Source of the DNA: Nitrospirae bacterium RBG_19FT_COMBO_42_15
Lineage (GTDB): Bacteria > Nitrospirota > CAKKRA01 > 9FT-COMBO-42-15
Length of the DNA stretch: 6,533 bases
Direction of reading: 5' to 3'
NCBI GenBank assembly: GCA_001803815.1
Contig: MHEL01000139.1
Location: forward strand, 1-6,533
Below, in pieces: positions 1-4,996 of this stretch. Each line of letters begins with the position of its first letter. The first letter of the stretch is position 1. The notes under the pieces are model-generated. The model was given only the letters and a program-made list of their open reading frames with translations. It was not told the DNA's origin and made no database searches. The translations under genes were made by a program, and so were the position numbers.

Positions 1-243
1 GATGTTTGCATCAAATCTTGAAAAGGTGCCGCCGCAGTCCATTTCAATCAGCTCGCCCATATCCCGCATTATTTTCAGATTGCGGTAAACAGTGCCAAGG
101 CTGATATTCGGCATCTTCTGCCTTACCTTTTCGTATATCCAGTCTGCGGTTGGATGTATATTCGTGCTCCTTAACACATCAAGTATTATCTCGCGCTGTT
201 TTGTCCTTCTTGCTTTTACAGAGATTGTTCCTTTTGTAATCAC
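1..243 (-). CDS. Fur/PerR-family metal-dependent transcriptional regulator, N-terminal 81 residues (cut by window edge)
   Basis: This is the DNA-binding half of a Fur-superfamily repressor; the gene runs off the left edge. It starts at a GTG whose G is also the last base of the upstream tusA stop (TAGTG), with AAGGAG (253-258) nine bases upstream. Visible landmarks are the winged helix with HPTAD (30-34), the recognition helix region ISLGTVYRNL (47-56) and SRFD (75-78). H30 and D78 are 48 residues apart, the same spacing as H37 and D85, two regulatory-metal ligands of Bacillus subtilis PerR. This favours a PerR-like peroxide/metal sensor over classical Fur. The dimerisation domain with the remaining ligands and any structural zinc CxxC pairs lies outside the window, so Fur, PerR and Zur cannot be fully separated. 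As the last visible gene of an Fe-S assembly operon, it may autoregulate through the 7-1-7 palindrome at 4620-4634 (inference). Confidence 0.88.
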   Translation of the reverse strand, partial: MITKGTISVKARRTKQREIILDVLRSTNIHPTADWIYEKVRQKMPNISLGTVYRNLKIMRDMGELIEMDCGGTFSRFDANI

Positions 244-473
244 TACCTTGCTCTCCTTACATATCCTTTAAAATAATCAGCCTCTTTTTCTATGCCGAGA
301 AACTCATTGCCGGTTTTCTTGCACCACGCTGGAAGGTCGGTTACAAAACCCTCATCATCTGCCAGCACCTCTAATATCTTGCCCGCTTCCATTTCCAGCA
401 GTTTTATCTTTGTCTTTATTATCGGCACAGGACATAGAAGGCCTAAAGCATCTAATGTATCATCTGCCTTCAT
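243..473 (-). CDS. tusA: TusA-family sulfur carrier protein (SirA/YedF-like), 76 aa
   Basis: This is a small cytoplasmic sulfur-transfer protein. The family signature CPxP is present as C14-P15-V16-P17 after an N-terminal strand (TLDALGLLCP); in known TusA proteins this cysteine carries the persulfide received from a cysteine desulfurase. The length of 76 residues is normal for the family. A second cysteine, C49, lies in the AWCKKTGNEF segment seen in many anaerobe members. The frame is open up to 539, but I chose the ATG at 471-473. It overlaps the scaffold stop by one base (TGATG), has AGAGG (478-482) upstream and gives the canonical N-terminus; the longer version would add an Arg-rich tail lying inside the scaffold gene. 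Being coupled to nifS and the scaffold suggests it accepts sulfur from NifS. The final acceptor (tRNA thiolation, molybdopterin, Fe-S or selenium metabolism) cannot be read from the sequence. Confidence 0.9.
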   Translation of the reverse strand: MKADDTLDALGLLCPVPIIKTKIKLLEMEAGKILEVLADDEGFVTDLPAWCKKTGNEFLGIEKEADYFKGYVRRAR

Positions 474-1048
474 CAGTCCTCTAATTCTGCGCCGCAATTC
501 GCGCATTTCTTTGCGCCGTGTGCAACAACGCTCTCGCATTTAGGGCAGTATTTTAATTCTGCGCCGCAGCCGGAGCAGTATGGGTAAGGCTCTTCCATTG
601 CAACCTCGCAGAACGGGCAGATGCATTTGTGCTCTCCATGCGGATGGATTGCTGGAGCAGCAACTGTTTCCGATGCCTTCAGCTTCTGCTTTTCCTTGTA
701 GTCTACGATTGCCTTGTGAAGGGCGTCTGCTGCCAGATTGGAGCAGTGCATCTTGTTAGGCGGCAGGCCGCCGAGCGCCTCTGCTACCATCTTGTTTGAT
801 ATAGCCATTGCCTCATCAATAGTCTTTCCCTTAACCATCTCTGTTACCATGCTGCTTGTTGCAATAGCAGCGCCGCAGCCAAAGGTCTTGAATTTTATAT
901 CAACTATCTTGTCATCTTTCAACTTTATGAAAATTTTCATTATATCGCCGCATGTTGGGTTGCCCTCTGTGCCAATGCCGTCTGCATCAGCAATCTCTCC
1001 AACATTGCGGGGATTAGAGAAATGGTCCATCACTAATTCTGAATACAT
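473..1048 (-). CDS. nifU: IscU/NifU-type Fe-S scaffold fused to a C-terminal double zinc ribbon, 191 aa
   Basis: Residues 1-118 are an IscU-type Fe-S assembly scaffold. They carry the cluster ligands C33 (in GNPTCGD), C58 (FGCGAA) and C102 (KMHCSN), the conserved D35, and an LPPNKMHC loop corresponding to the HscA-binding LPPVK motif of IscU. After a linker (about 119-139) comes an unusual tail with four CxxC knuckles: C144/C147, C158/C161, C168/C171 and C182/C185, plus an extra C142. This reads as a double zinc ribbon (rubredoxin-like Zn or Fe site) and is not the [2Fe-2S] or Nfu domain of full-length NifU. The start is secure because AGGAGGTGA (1055-1063), a near-perfect complement of the 16S 3' end, sits six bases upstream. 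The gene follows nifS after 79 bp and overlaps tusA by one base. No HscA/HscB or IscA homologue is visible. The zinc-ribbon role is unknown; partner binding or metal handling is inference. Confidence 0.95.
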   Translation of the reverse strand: MYSELVMDHFSNPRNVGEIADADGIGTEGNPTCGDIMKIFIKLKDDKIVDIKFKTFGCGAAIATSSMVTEMVKGKTIDEAMAISNKMVAEALGGLPPNKMHCSNLAADALHKAIVDYKEKQKLKASETVAAPAIHPHGEHKCICPFCEVAMEEPYPYCSGCGAELKYCPKCESVVAHGAKKCANCGAELED

Positions 1049-1054
1049 TGCTAA

Positions 1055-1063
1055 TCACCTCCT
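1055..1063 (-). promoter_or_regulatory. Very strong Shine-Dalgarno site of the scaffold gene
   Basis: AGGAGGTGA on the minus strand, six bases before the ATG at 1048, is complementary to the anti-SD end of 16S rRNA over its full length. It fixes the start of the scaffold gene and predicts high translation, stronger than for neighbouring nifS. This fits a scaffold needed in excess of its sulfur donor. Confidence 0.8.
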
Positions 1064-1073
1064 AAGCGCTCCA

Positions 1074-1118
1074 CCCCCACCCTTCCCTCCACCATCAAGG
1101 GGGAGGGAAGGGTGGGGG
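1074..1118. repeat. GC-rich intergenic palindrome (REP-like), 17-bp perfect stem
   Basis: The arms 1074-1090 and 1102-1118 are perfect reverse complements over 17 bases (left arm CCCCCACCCTTCCCTCC), separated by an 11-base loop with TTGATGG on the minus strand. It occupies most of the 79-bp nifS to scaffold gap. Neither strand has a T-run after the stem, so it is not an intrinsic terminator. Its pyrimidine/purine-biased arms resemble dispersed palindromic intergenic elements found in many bacterial genomes. In the operon mRNA it would form a very stable hairpin between two genes, which could block 3' exonucleases or set unequal levels of nifS and scaffold message (inference). Confidence 0.8.
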
Positions 1119-1127
1119 CAAAATACA

Positions 1128-2288
1128 TCATTTGTTATAAATGGGCGACATTGCCCTGAGCCTCTCCACAATGGGCGGAAGCACTGTCAGGACATGGTCA
1201 ATATCTTCTTGTGTGGTATCCCTTCCAAGCGAAAACAGAAGAGAACCCTGTGCAGTGGCGTCTGACACGCCGATTGCAAGAAGCACATGCGACGCCTTCA
1301 ATGCCTTTGATGAGCATGTTGAGCCGCTTGATGCAGCAATACCCTCTTTGATTAAAAAGAGGAGCATTGCCTCGCCCTCTATATAGTCAATACATATATT
1401 TACATTTCCGGGGAGCCTGTTTGTTAGATGGCCGTTTACATGTATATGCTCAATCTTTTCAGTAAGCCCCTTAATCAGCTTATCTCTTAATGGGGTTATC
1501 TTTTTCACCCTTTCAGGGATCTCTTCCATAGCAATCTCTGCCGCCATTCCCATGCCAACGATACCCTGTACATTGTCTGCGCCAGCCCTCCTGCCATCCT
1601 CCTGAATGCCGCCATGAATAAATGGCACAATCCTTGCTCCCTTCCTTACATAAAGGGCGCCTATGCCTTTTGGTCCGTAAAATTTGTGGGCAGACATTGT
1701 AAGCATATCCACGCCGAGCCCTGCAGCATCAACAGGGATATTGCCCACAGACATTGCAGCATCAGTATGAAGCAGTATGCCTTTTTCCTTTGTTATCTTG
1801 CTTATCTCAGAGATGGGCTCTATTGTTCCTATCTCATTATTTGAGTGCATTACAGACACGAGAATTGTCTCAGGTGTAATTGCCTTTAACACATCCTCTG
1901 GATTAACAATGCCGTATTTATCAACAGGGAGCAAAGTTACTTTAAAGCCGAGCTTCTCCATAGCCTTTGCAGAGTATAATACAGAGTGGTGCTCAATGCC
2001 TGAGATTACTATGTGCTTTCCCTTCTGCTGATTTGCTGTTGCAGCGCTCTTTATGGCAAAGTTGTTCGCCTCTGTGCCTGTTGATGTGAAGATTATTTCA
2101 GAGGGCTTTGCATTTATCAGCTTGGCAACCTTTTCCCTTGCCTCATCTACCGCCTTTTTTGCCGCCTGGCCGTATGAATGGAAGCTTAAGGGATTGCCAA
2201 AGAGCTCTGTAAAATAGGGCTGCATTGCCTCTACTACCTTAGGATGAGGCCTTGTTGTTGCAGCGTTATCTAAATATACCTTTCTCAT
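1128..2288 (-). CDS. nifS: Cysteine desulfurase, NifS/IscS class (386 aa)
   Basis: This is a PLP-dependent class V aminotransferase-fold enzyme that takes sulfur from L-cysteine as an enzyme persulfide for Fe-S assembly and sulfur carriers. Visible signatures are the N-terminal YLDNAATT, H100 (GIEHHS), N151 (NNEIGT), D176 (HTDAA), the Schiff-base lysine K202 in SAHKFYGPKG, and the catalytic cysteine C325 in SSGSTCSS. Length is normal. Two positions differ from E. coli IscS: M179 replaces the PLP-contacting Gln183, and L351 (GSLLFSLGR) replaces the Arg expected to hold the substrate carboxylate. As I recall, the Archaeoglobus IscS-like protein shares non-Gln and Leu at these places and the same LR-MSP-Y ending, so this may be a clade trait. 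The ATG at 2286-2288 is chosen because the longer frame to 2360 would code through the terminator hairpin. GAAAGG (2298-2303) and GGAGGGAG (2303-2310) are possible ribosome sites. It probably donates sulfur to the adjacent scaffold and TusA. Confidence 0.95.
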   Translation of the reverse strand: MRKVYLDNAATTRPHPKVVEAMQPYFTELFGNPLSFHSYGQAAKKAVDEAREKVAKLINAKPSEIIFTSTGTEANNFAIKSAATANQQKGKHIVISGIEHHSVLYSAKAMEKLGFKVTLLPVDKYGIVNPEDVLKAITPETILVSVMHSNNEIGTIEPISEISKITKEKGILLHTDAAMSVGNIPVDAAGLGVDMLTMSAHKFYGPKGIGALYVRKGARIVPFIHGGIQEDGRRAGADNVQGIVGMGMAAEIAMEEIPERVKKITPLRDKLIKGLTEKIEHIHVNGHLTNRLPGNVNICIDYIEGEAMLLFLIKEGIAASSGSTCSSKALKASHVLLAIGVSDATAQGSLLFSLGRDTTQEDIDHVLTVLPPIVERLRAMSPIYNK

Positions 2289-2310
2289 CTGAAACTGCCT
2301 TTCTCCCTCC

Positions 2311-2356
2311 AAAAAAATAAAAGAAAAAGGGTATAAGCCCTGCTGGCTTATACCCT
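2311..2356 (-). terminator. Rho-independent terminator after cooS
   Basis: On the minus strand the 11-bp perfect stem GGGTATAAGCC/GGCTTATACCC (2345-2355 and 2329-2339, plus one more A-T pair) with a five-base loop is followed directly by an interrupted T-run, TTTTTCTTTTATTTTTTT. This is a textbook intrinsic terminator reading leftward, 13 bp past the cooS stop. The other strand has no T-run after the stem, so it acts in one direction. The nifS ribosome site begins right at the end of the T-run and I find no convincing promoter between, so nifS and the genes after it would depend on read-through or on regulated antitermination. Confidence 0.88.
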
Positions 2357-2368
2357 CCACTATGCAGG

Positions 2369-4375
2369 TTAAACCCCTGCCAATGCCTCTTCTCTCTGCT
2401 TCTTTTCTATCTCTCTCCTTGCAGCCATATCAAGAAGCACCTTCTCTTTTGCGAATTTGCCCAGCTCATAATCCTTGAGCTTTAGCGCCTTTCTTGCATT
2501 TGTAATCAGCTCAATTGTCCTGCTGAATATCTCTTCAGGGCCAGGCAGAAATTCCAATGAGCCCTTGAACCTTTCAAACCATATATCTCTCATCATCTTC
2601 TGTACCTTTGTGCTTCCTTCAACAATGGAGTCTCCGCCGAATATAACTGGCACGCCTGATGCCGCAAAATATACGCCGATTGCAAGCGCCTTTTCATGCA
2701 TCCACTCTGCGCATATTCCAACGCCCGGCATTCCGCCGATATCGTCGCTTAAACCGCCCTCCTCTGCCATTTCTGTAAGGACTGTGAGTATGCGTGAATT
2801 ATCAACGCATGAGCCCATGTGAAGAACAGGCGGAATACCTATTGCCTCGCAGACCTCTTTTAATCCCGGGCCTGCTGCATCCATCATCTCAGGCGTGAGA
2901 TAACCTGTTTTTCCAAATGCAACCGCAGCGCAGCCTGTTGTGACGACGAGGATATCGTTTGATATGAATTTCTTTACAAGGTCAACATTATATTTGTCCT
3001 GACAGAGCCTTGGGTTATTGCAGCCTACCATGCCTACAACACCCATTATCCTGCCGTCCATTATAGCGTCATTCAAAGGCCTGAATGAACCGCGGTATGT
3101 TCCGCCCTGCATATACTTTATGTATTCGTGTGAAAAGCCGACGATTACATCGGTCTTAAACTGGGGTATTGCATATTCTTTTCTGTTTGGATAGTTGTCA
3201 ATCGCGAGTTTTACAATCTCTTTTGCAATATCCATTGCCCTATGCTCGTCGTATTCAATATGCGTGGCGCCGGGTATCTTTGCCTTTGGCGATGTGGTAA
3301 TAAGCTTTGTATGGAATTTTTTTACGGTTGTTGCAAGCGCCTCTGCTACGCACTGGACATCAACTATCATAGCCTCAACAGAGCCTGATATTATTGCAAG
3401 CTCCTGATTCAGGAAATTGCCTGCTGATGAGATTCCCTGCCTTACGAGGATCTCATTTGCAGTGCAGCAGATGCCTGCCAGATTAATCCCCTTTGCGCCC
3501 TTTGATTTTGCATATTCAACAATTTCAGGCGCCTCGGCTGCTGCTACAATCATCATTGAGAGCGTCGGCTCATGGCCGTGAACAATAATATTTACCTCGT
3601 CTGGCTTTAATACGCCAAGGTTTACATTTGCCTTTACAGGCACTGGGGTTCCAAACAGTATGTCTGAAATGTCTGTTGCAAGCATAGCGCCGCCCCACCC
3701 GTCTGAGAGGGATGTCTTTAAGGCGCTCATGAGTATTGAGTCAGGGTCCTGATCAACGCCCATTGCTGTGCGGTGCATAGTCTCAACCACCTCTCTGTCA
3801 ACTCCTCTTGGCGTGATGCCGTATTTTTTCCAGAGCGCCTGTCTCTTTTTCGGAGCCCTTTTAATATATGTAAGCTCGCCTGTCTGCCTGCCGAAATTTG
3901 CTATTGCCTCGTCAGCAACATCCAATGCAATCTCCTCTGTCTTTCTGCCTTCAACATTTATTCCCATTATCCTTGCGACTTGCACAAGCTTCTTAACATC
4001 CTTTATCTTAAAGCCTTGCGCCTCGCCCTTTGCTACAGCGCGGAGAGTAAATGCCAGATCGCGGCCGTGGTCTGAATGGGCTGCTGTGCCTGCTGCCACA
4101 TATCTTGCAACGCCCCTTGCCGCTATGGTTGCTGCTGTGGCGCCGCAGATGCCTGTCATCTCTTCCTTGTCCTTGCCAACCATTCTGCATGGCCCCATAA
4201 AACAGTGCTTGCAGCACATGCCCTCGCGGCCGATTGGGCAGGGCTTCATAACATCCGCCCTGTCAAACATGGTGGATATCCCTTCCTTCCTCGCCTTCTC
4301 CAGCATCTGCTGTGATGCAGGGTCAATAGATTTTTCTGTTACTGGAATAACCTTTTTTTCAGTTGTCGTAGCCAT
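2369..4375 (-). CDS. cooS: Anaerobic Ni-Fe carbon monoxide dehydrogenase, catalytic subunit (668 aa)
   Basis: CooS oxidises CO with water to CO2, passing two electrons to ferredoxin, or runs in reverse. All metal ligands are visible. Cluster D uses C46 and C54 (C-x7-C); cluster B uses C55, C58, C63 and C77. The Ni-Fe-S C-cluster set is H268 (HGHEP), C303 (AGICCT), C342 (DVQC), C452 (VGCNNPR), C482 (TTGCAAV) and C523 (GSCVDNSR). The likely acid/base residues H100 (AAHSDH), D225 (LSDGWGG) and K562 (HEKALAIG) are also present. Mapped on Carboxydothermus CODH-II numbering from memory, there is a +7 N-terminal offset, about nine residues are missing before PPVLHMGSC, and there is an extra highly charged, probably helical tail (about 630-668). 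No ACS-binding or nitrogenase-like partner is seen. The ATG at 4375 has AAGGAG (4384-4389) eight bases upstream. A small ferredoxin gene 58 bp upstream is the probable electron acceptor, in place of CooF. No cooC nickel-insertion ATPase is in the window. Confidence 0.97.
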   Translation of the reverse strand: MATTTEKKVIPVTEKSIDPASQQMLEKARKEGISTMFDRADVMKPCPIGREGMCCKHCFMGPCRMVGKDKEEMTGICGATAATIAARGVARYVAAGTAAHSDHGRDLAFTLRAVAKGEAQGFKIKDVKKLVQVARIMGINVEGRKTEEIALDVADEAIANFGRQTGELTYIKRAPKKRQALWKKYGITPRGVDREVVETMHRTAMGVDQDPDSILMSALKTSLSDGWGGAMLATDISDILFGTPVPVKANVNLGVLKPDEVNIIVHGHEPTLSMMIVAAAEAPEIVEYAKSKGAKGINLAGICCTANEILVRQGISSAGNFLNQELAIISGSVEAMIVDVQCVAEALATTVKKFHTKLITTSPKAKIPGATHIEYDEHRAMDIAKEIVKLAIDNYPNRKEYAIPQFKTDVIVGFSHEYIKYMQGGTYRGSFRPLNDAIMDGRIMGVVGMVGCNNPRLCQDKYNVDLVKKFISNDILVVTTGCAAVAFGKTGYLTPEMMDAAGPGLKEVCEAIGIPPVLHMGSCVDNSRILTVLTEMAEEGGLSDDIGGMPGVGICAEWMHEKALAIGVYFAASGVPVIFGGDSIVEGSTKVQKMMRDIWFERFKGSLEFLPGPEEIFSRTIELITNARKALKLKDYELGKFAKEKVLLDMAARREIEKKQREEALAGV

Positions 4376-4433
4376 CTTTAATGCTCCTTCCCCTCCCGAT
4401 AGGGTTAAATAAGTATAAATAATTGCGAATTAC

Positions 4434-4604
4434 TTAAGGCGCAATACATGCGTCAACAGGACATACCTGAGCGCAGCTTCCGCAGTCTGTGCATTTTGCA
4501 GGGTCAATCATATACTTTGTGTCTCCCTCGCTGATGCATGACTCCGGACACTCGGCTGCACAGGCGCCGCACATTGTGCAGTCATCAGAAATTGTGTAGG
4601 CCAT
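4434..4604 (-). CDS. Clostridial-type 2[4Fe-4S] ferredoxin, 56 aa
   Basis: This small gene encodes a complete low-potential ferredoxin with the internally duplicated fold. Cluster ligands are C9-x2-C12-x2-C15 with C48-P completing that cluster, and C38-x2-C41-x2-C44 with C19-P completing the other. Two further cysteines, C23 (CPESC) and C53 (CPVDAC), sit shortly after the Cys-Pro of each half, giving ten cysteines in 56 residues; they are not standard ligands. The start ATG (4602-4604) has GGGAGG (4613-4618) eight bases upstream. The gene lies 58 bp before cooS in the same direction with no terminator between, so it is most likely the direct electron partner of CooS. It is shorter than CooF-type four-cluster proteins, which suggests a soluble carrier rather than a link to a membrane hydrogenase (inference). 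Confidence 0.95.
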   Translation of the reverse strand: MAYTISDDCTMCGACAAECPESCISEGDTKYMIDPAKCTDCGSCAQVCPVDACIAP

Positions 4605-4619
4605 AATTATTACCTCCCT

Positions 4620-4634
4620 TTATAAAATTTATAA
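4620..4634. promoter_or_regulatory. Candidate PerR/Fur-family operator, perfect 7-1-7 palindrome
   Basis: TTATAAAATTTATAA is a perfect inverted repeat of two 7-mers around one central base, the geometry of Fur/PerR sites. It matches the Bacillus PerR box TTATAATNATTATAA at 12 of 14 defined positions. It lies 15 bases upstream of the ferredoxin start and overlaps the proximal -10 candidate, where a repressor would block transcription. The regulator at the far end of this gene cluster is PerR-like, which makes a feedback site plausible. The region is AT-rich, so a chance palindrome is possible. Confidence 0.55.
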
Positions 4635-4659
4635 TAGACCTGTAAGATTAATATTTTAA
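4631..4659 (-). promoter_or_regulatory. Proximal leftward promoter candidate for ferredoxin-cooS
   Basis: TTAAAA (4659-4654), a 17-bp spacer and TATTAT (4636-4631) give 4/6 and 5/6 matches to the sigma-70 hexamers. The predicted start near 4624 would leave a short leader of about 20 nt containing the GGGAGG ribosome site. A TTGACA (4674-4669) further upstream has only poor -10 partners. Confidence 0.4.
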
Positions 4660-4667
4660 AGCCCATC

Positions 4668-4681
4668 TTGTCAAGAAAAAA
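4668..4681. repeat. Direct repeat copy 1, TTGTCAAGAAAAAA
   Basis: This 14-base sequence is identical to 4885-4898. On the minus strand each copy reads TTTTTTCTTGACAA, so each carries a TTGACA -35 hexamer behind a T-tract. The rightward nrdJ promoter also has TTCTTGACAA, which suggests a preferred -35 context in this genome rather than a mobile repeat. Confidence 0.6.
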
Positions 4682-4839
4682 CATTCTCATAAACACTGAA
4701 ATAAATTAATAACAGCCTGCCGGCCTGAACTGTTTTAAAATTAACCGCAATACCATAAATTACTGCCATCCCCATTAATTTTAATTAAAATGCTTATCTT
4801 CCTAAAAACAATAGAATAAATATATATTAAAGACAAACC

Positions 4840-4859
4840 AGTAATTGATAACAATTACT
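4840..4859. promoter_or_regulatory. 20-bp perfect palindrome at the distal leftward start site, operator candidate
   Basis: AGTAATTGATAACAATTACT has two perfectly complementary 8-base arms around ATAA. It spans the predicted transcription start (about 4856) of the distal leftward promoter, a classical repressor position. The ATTACT half is repeated in tandem just beside it (4854-4859 and 4860-4865), running into the -10. The binding protein is unknown; the arms are only loosely Fur-like. Confidence 0.5.
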
Positions 4860-4862
4860 ATT

Positions 4863-4891
4863 ACTATAATGAAATTCTAAGATATTGTCAA
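4863..4891 (-). promoter_or_regulatory. Distal leftward sigma-70 promoter for ferredoxin-cooS
   Basis: On the minus strand TTGACA (4891-4886), a 17-bp spacer and TATAGT (4868-4863) give 6/6 and 5/6 matches with ideal spacing, and a T-tract lies upstream of the -35. The start would be near 4856, producing a leader of about 250 nt before the ferredoxin gene. It is the best leftward promoter in the spacer. Confidence 0.65.
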
Positions 4892-4898
4892 GAAAAAA
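4885..4898. repeat. Direct repeat copy 2, TTGTCAAGAAAAAA
   Basis: This is the second copy of the 14-base repeat at 4668-4681, with one more A in the following A-run. It supplies the -35 of the distal leftward promoter. Confidence 0.6.
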
Positions 4899-4903
4899 AC
4901 AAC

Positions 4904-4946
4904 TTTTTCACAGTTAATTCACAGATAAATCCACACAAAATCCACA
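4904..4946 (+). promoter_or_regulatory. Cluster of four DnaA-box-like nonamers
   Basis: Four nonamers lie head to tail on the plus strand: TTTTTCACA (4904-4912), TAATTCACA (4915-4923), AAATCCACA (4927-4935) and AAATCCACA (4938-4946). Against TTATNCACA the first two miss one position and the last two miss two. Gaps of 2, 3 and 2 bp put them on one face of the helix. The array lies upstream of the nrdJ promoter; DnaA control of ribonucleotide reductase genes is known in E. coli and Bacillus. The boxes are degenerate, so this is a candidate only. Confidence 0.45.
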
Positions 4947-4957
4947 ATATGTAGTAA
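4942..4957. promoter_or_regulatory. NrdR-box-like site 1
   Basis: CCACAATATGTAGTAA matches the core CWATATATWG of the NrdR repressor consensus at 9 of 10 positions. It overlaps the last DnaA-like nonamer and lies 40 bp upstream of the nrdJ -35. Its core ACNATATGTNG recurs exactly 32 bp downstream in site 2. Confidence 0.6.
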
Positions 4958-4973
4958 ATAAAAAAACAAATAC

Positions 4974-4989
4974 ATACCATATGTTGATT
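4974..4989. promoter_or_regulatory. NrdR-box-like site 2
   Basis: ATACCATATGTTGATT matches the NrdR core at 8 of 10 positions and begins exactly 32 bp after site 1. NrdR boxes normally come in pairs about three helical turns apart, so the spacing supports the call more than either site alone. It ends seven bases before the nrdJ -35. Confidence 0.6.
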
Positions 4990-4996
4990 TTTATTC

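Noticed and set aside
474..539. N-terminal extension of the TusA protein to 539
   Set aside because: It lies within the zinc-ribbon coding sequence in another frame, gives an Arg-rich stretch unlike TusA, and the overlapping ATG at 473 has a ribosome site.
1074..1118. Intrinsic terminator between nifS and the scaffold gene
   Set aside because: Neither strand has a T-run following the stem, and the scaffold gene's ribosome site follows closely.
2289..2360. N-terminal extension of nifS to an upstream ATG at 2360
   Set aside because: The extra 24 residues are encoded by the terminator hairpin and its T-run, and NifS proteins begin at the YLDNAATT strand; the ATG at 2288 fits.
738..4412. Plus-strand open frames opposite nifU, nifS and cooS
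   Set aside because: They are shadows of strongly conserved minus-strand genes and show no recognisable domain or start signal.
4711..4734. Attenuator hairpin in the ferredoxin-cooS leader
   Set aside because: Only five outer base pairs are solid, the inner pairing is weak, and the T-richness after it on the minus strand is broken by As.
4904..4946. Replication origin
   Set aside because: The boxes are degenerate, and no dnaA, dnaN or other origin-linked gene is nearby; promoter regulation is the simpler reading.
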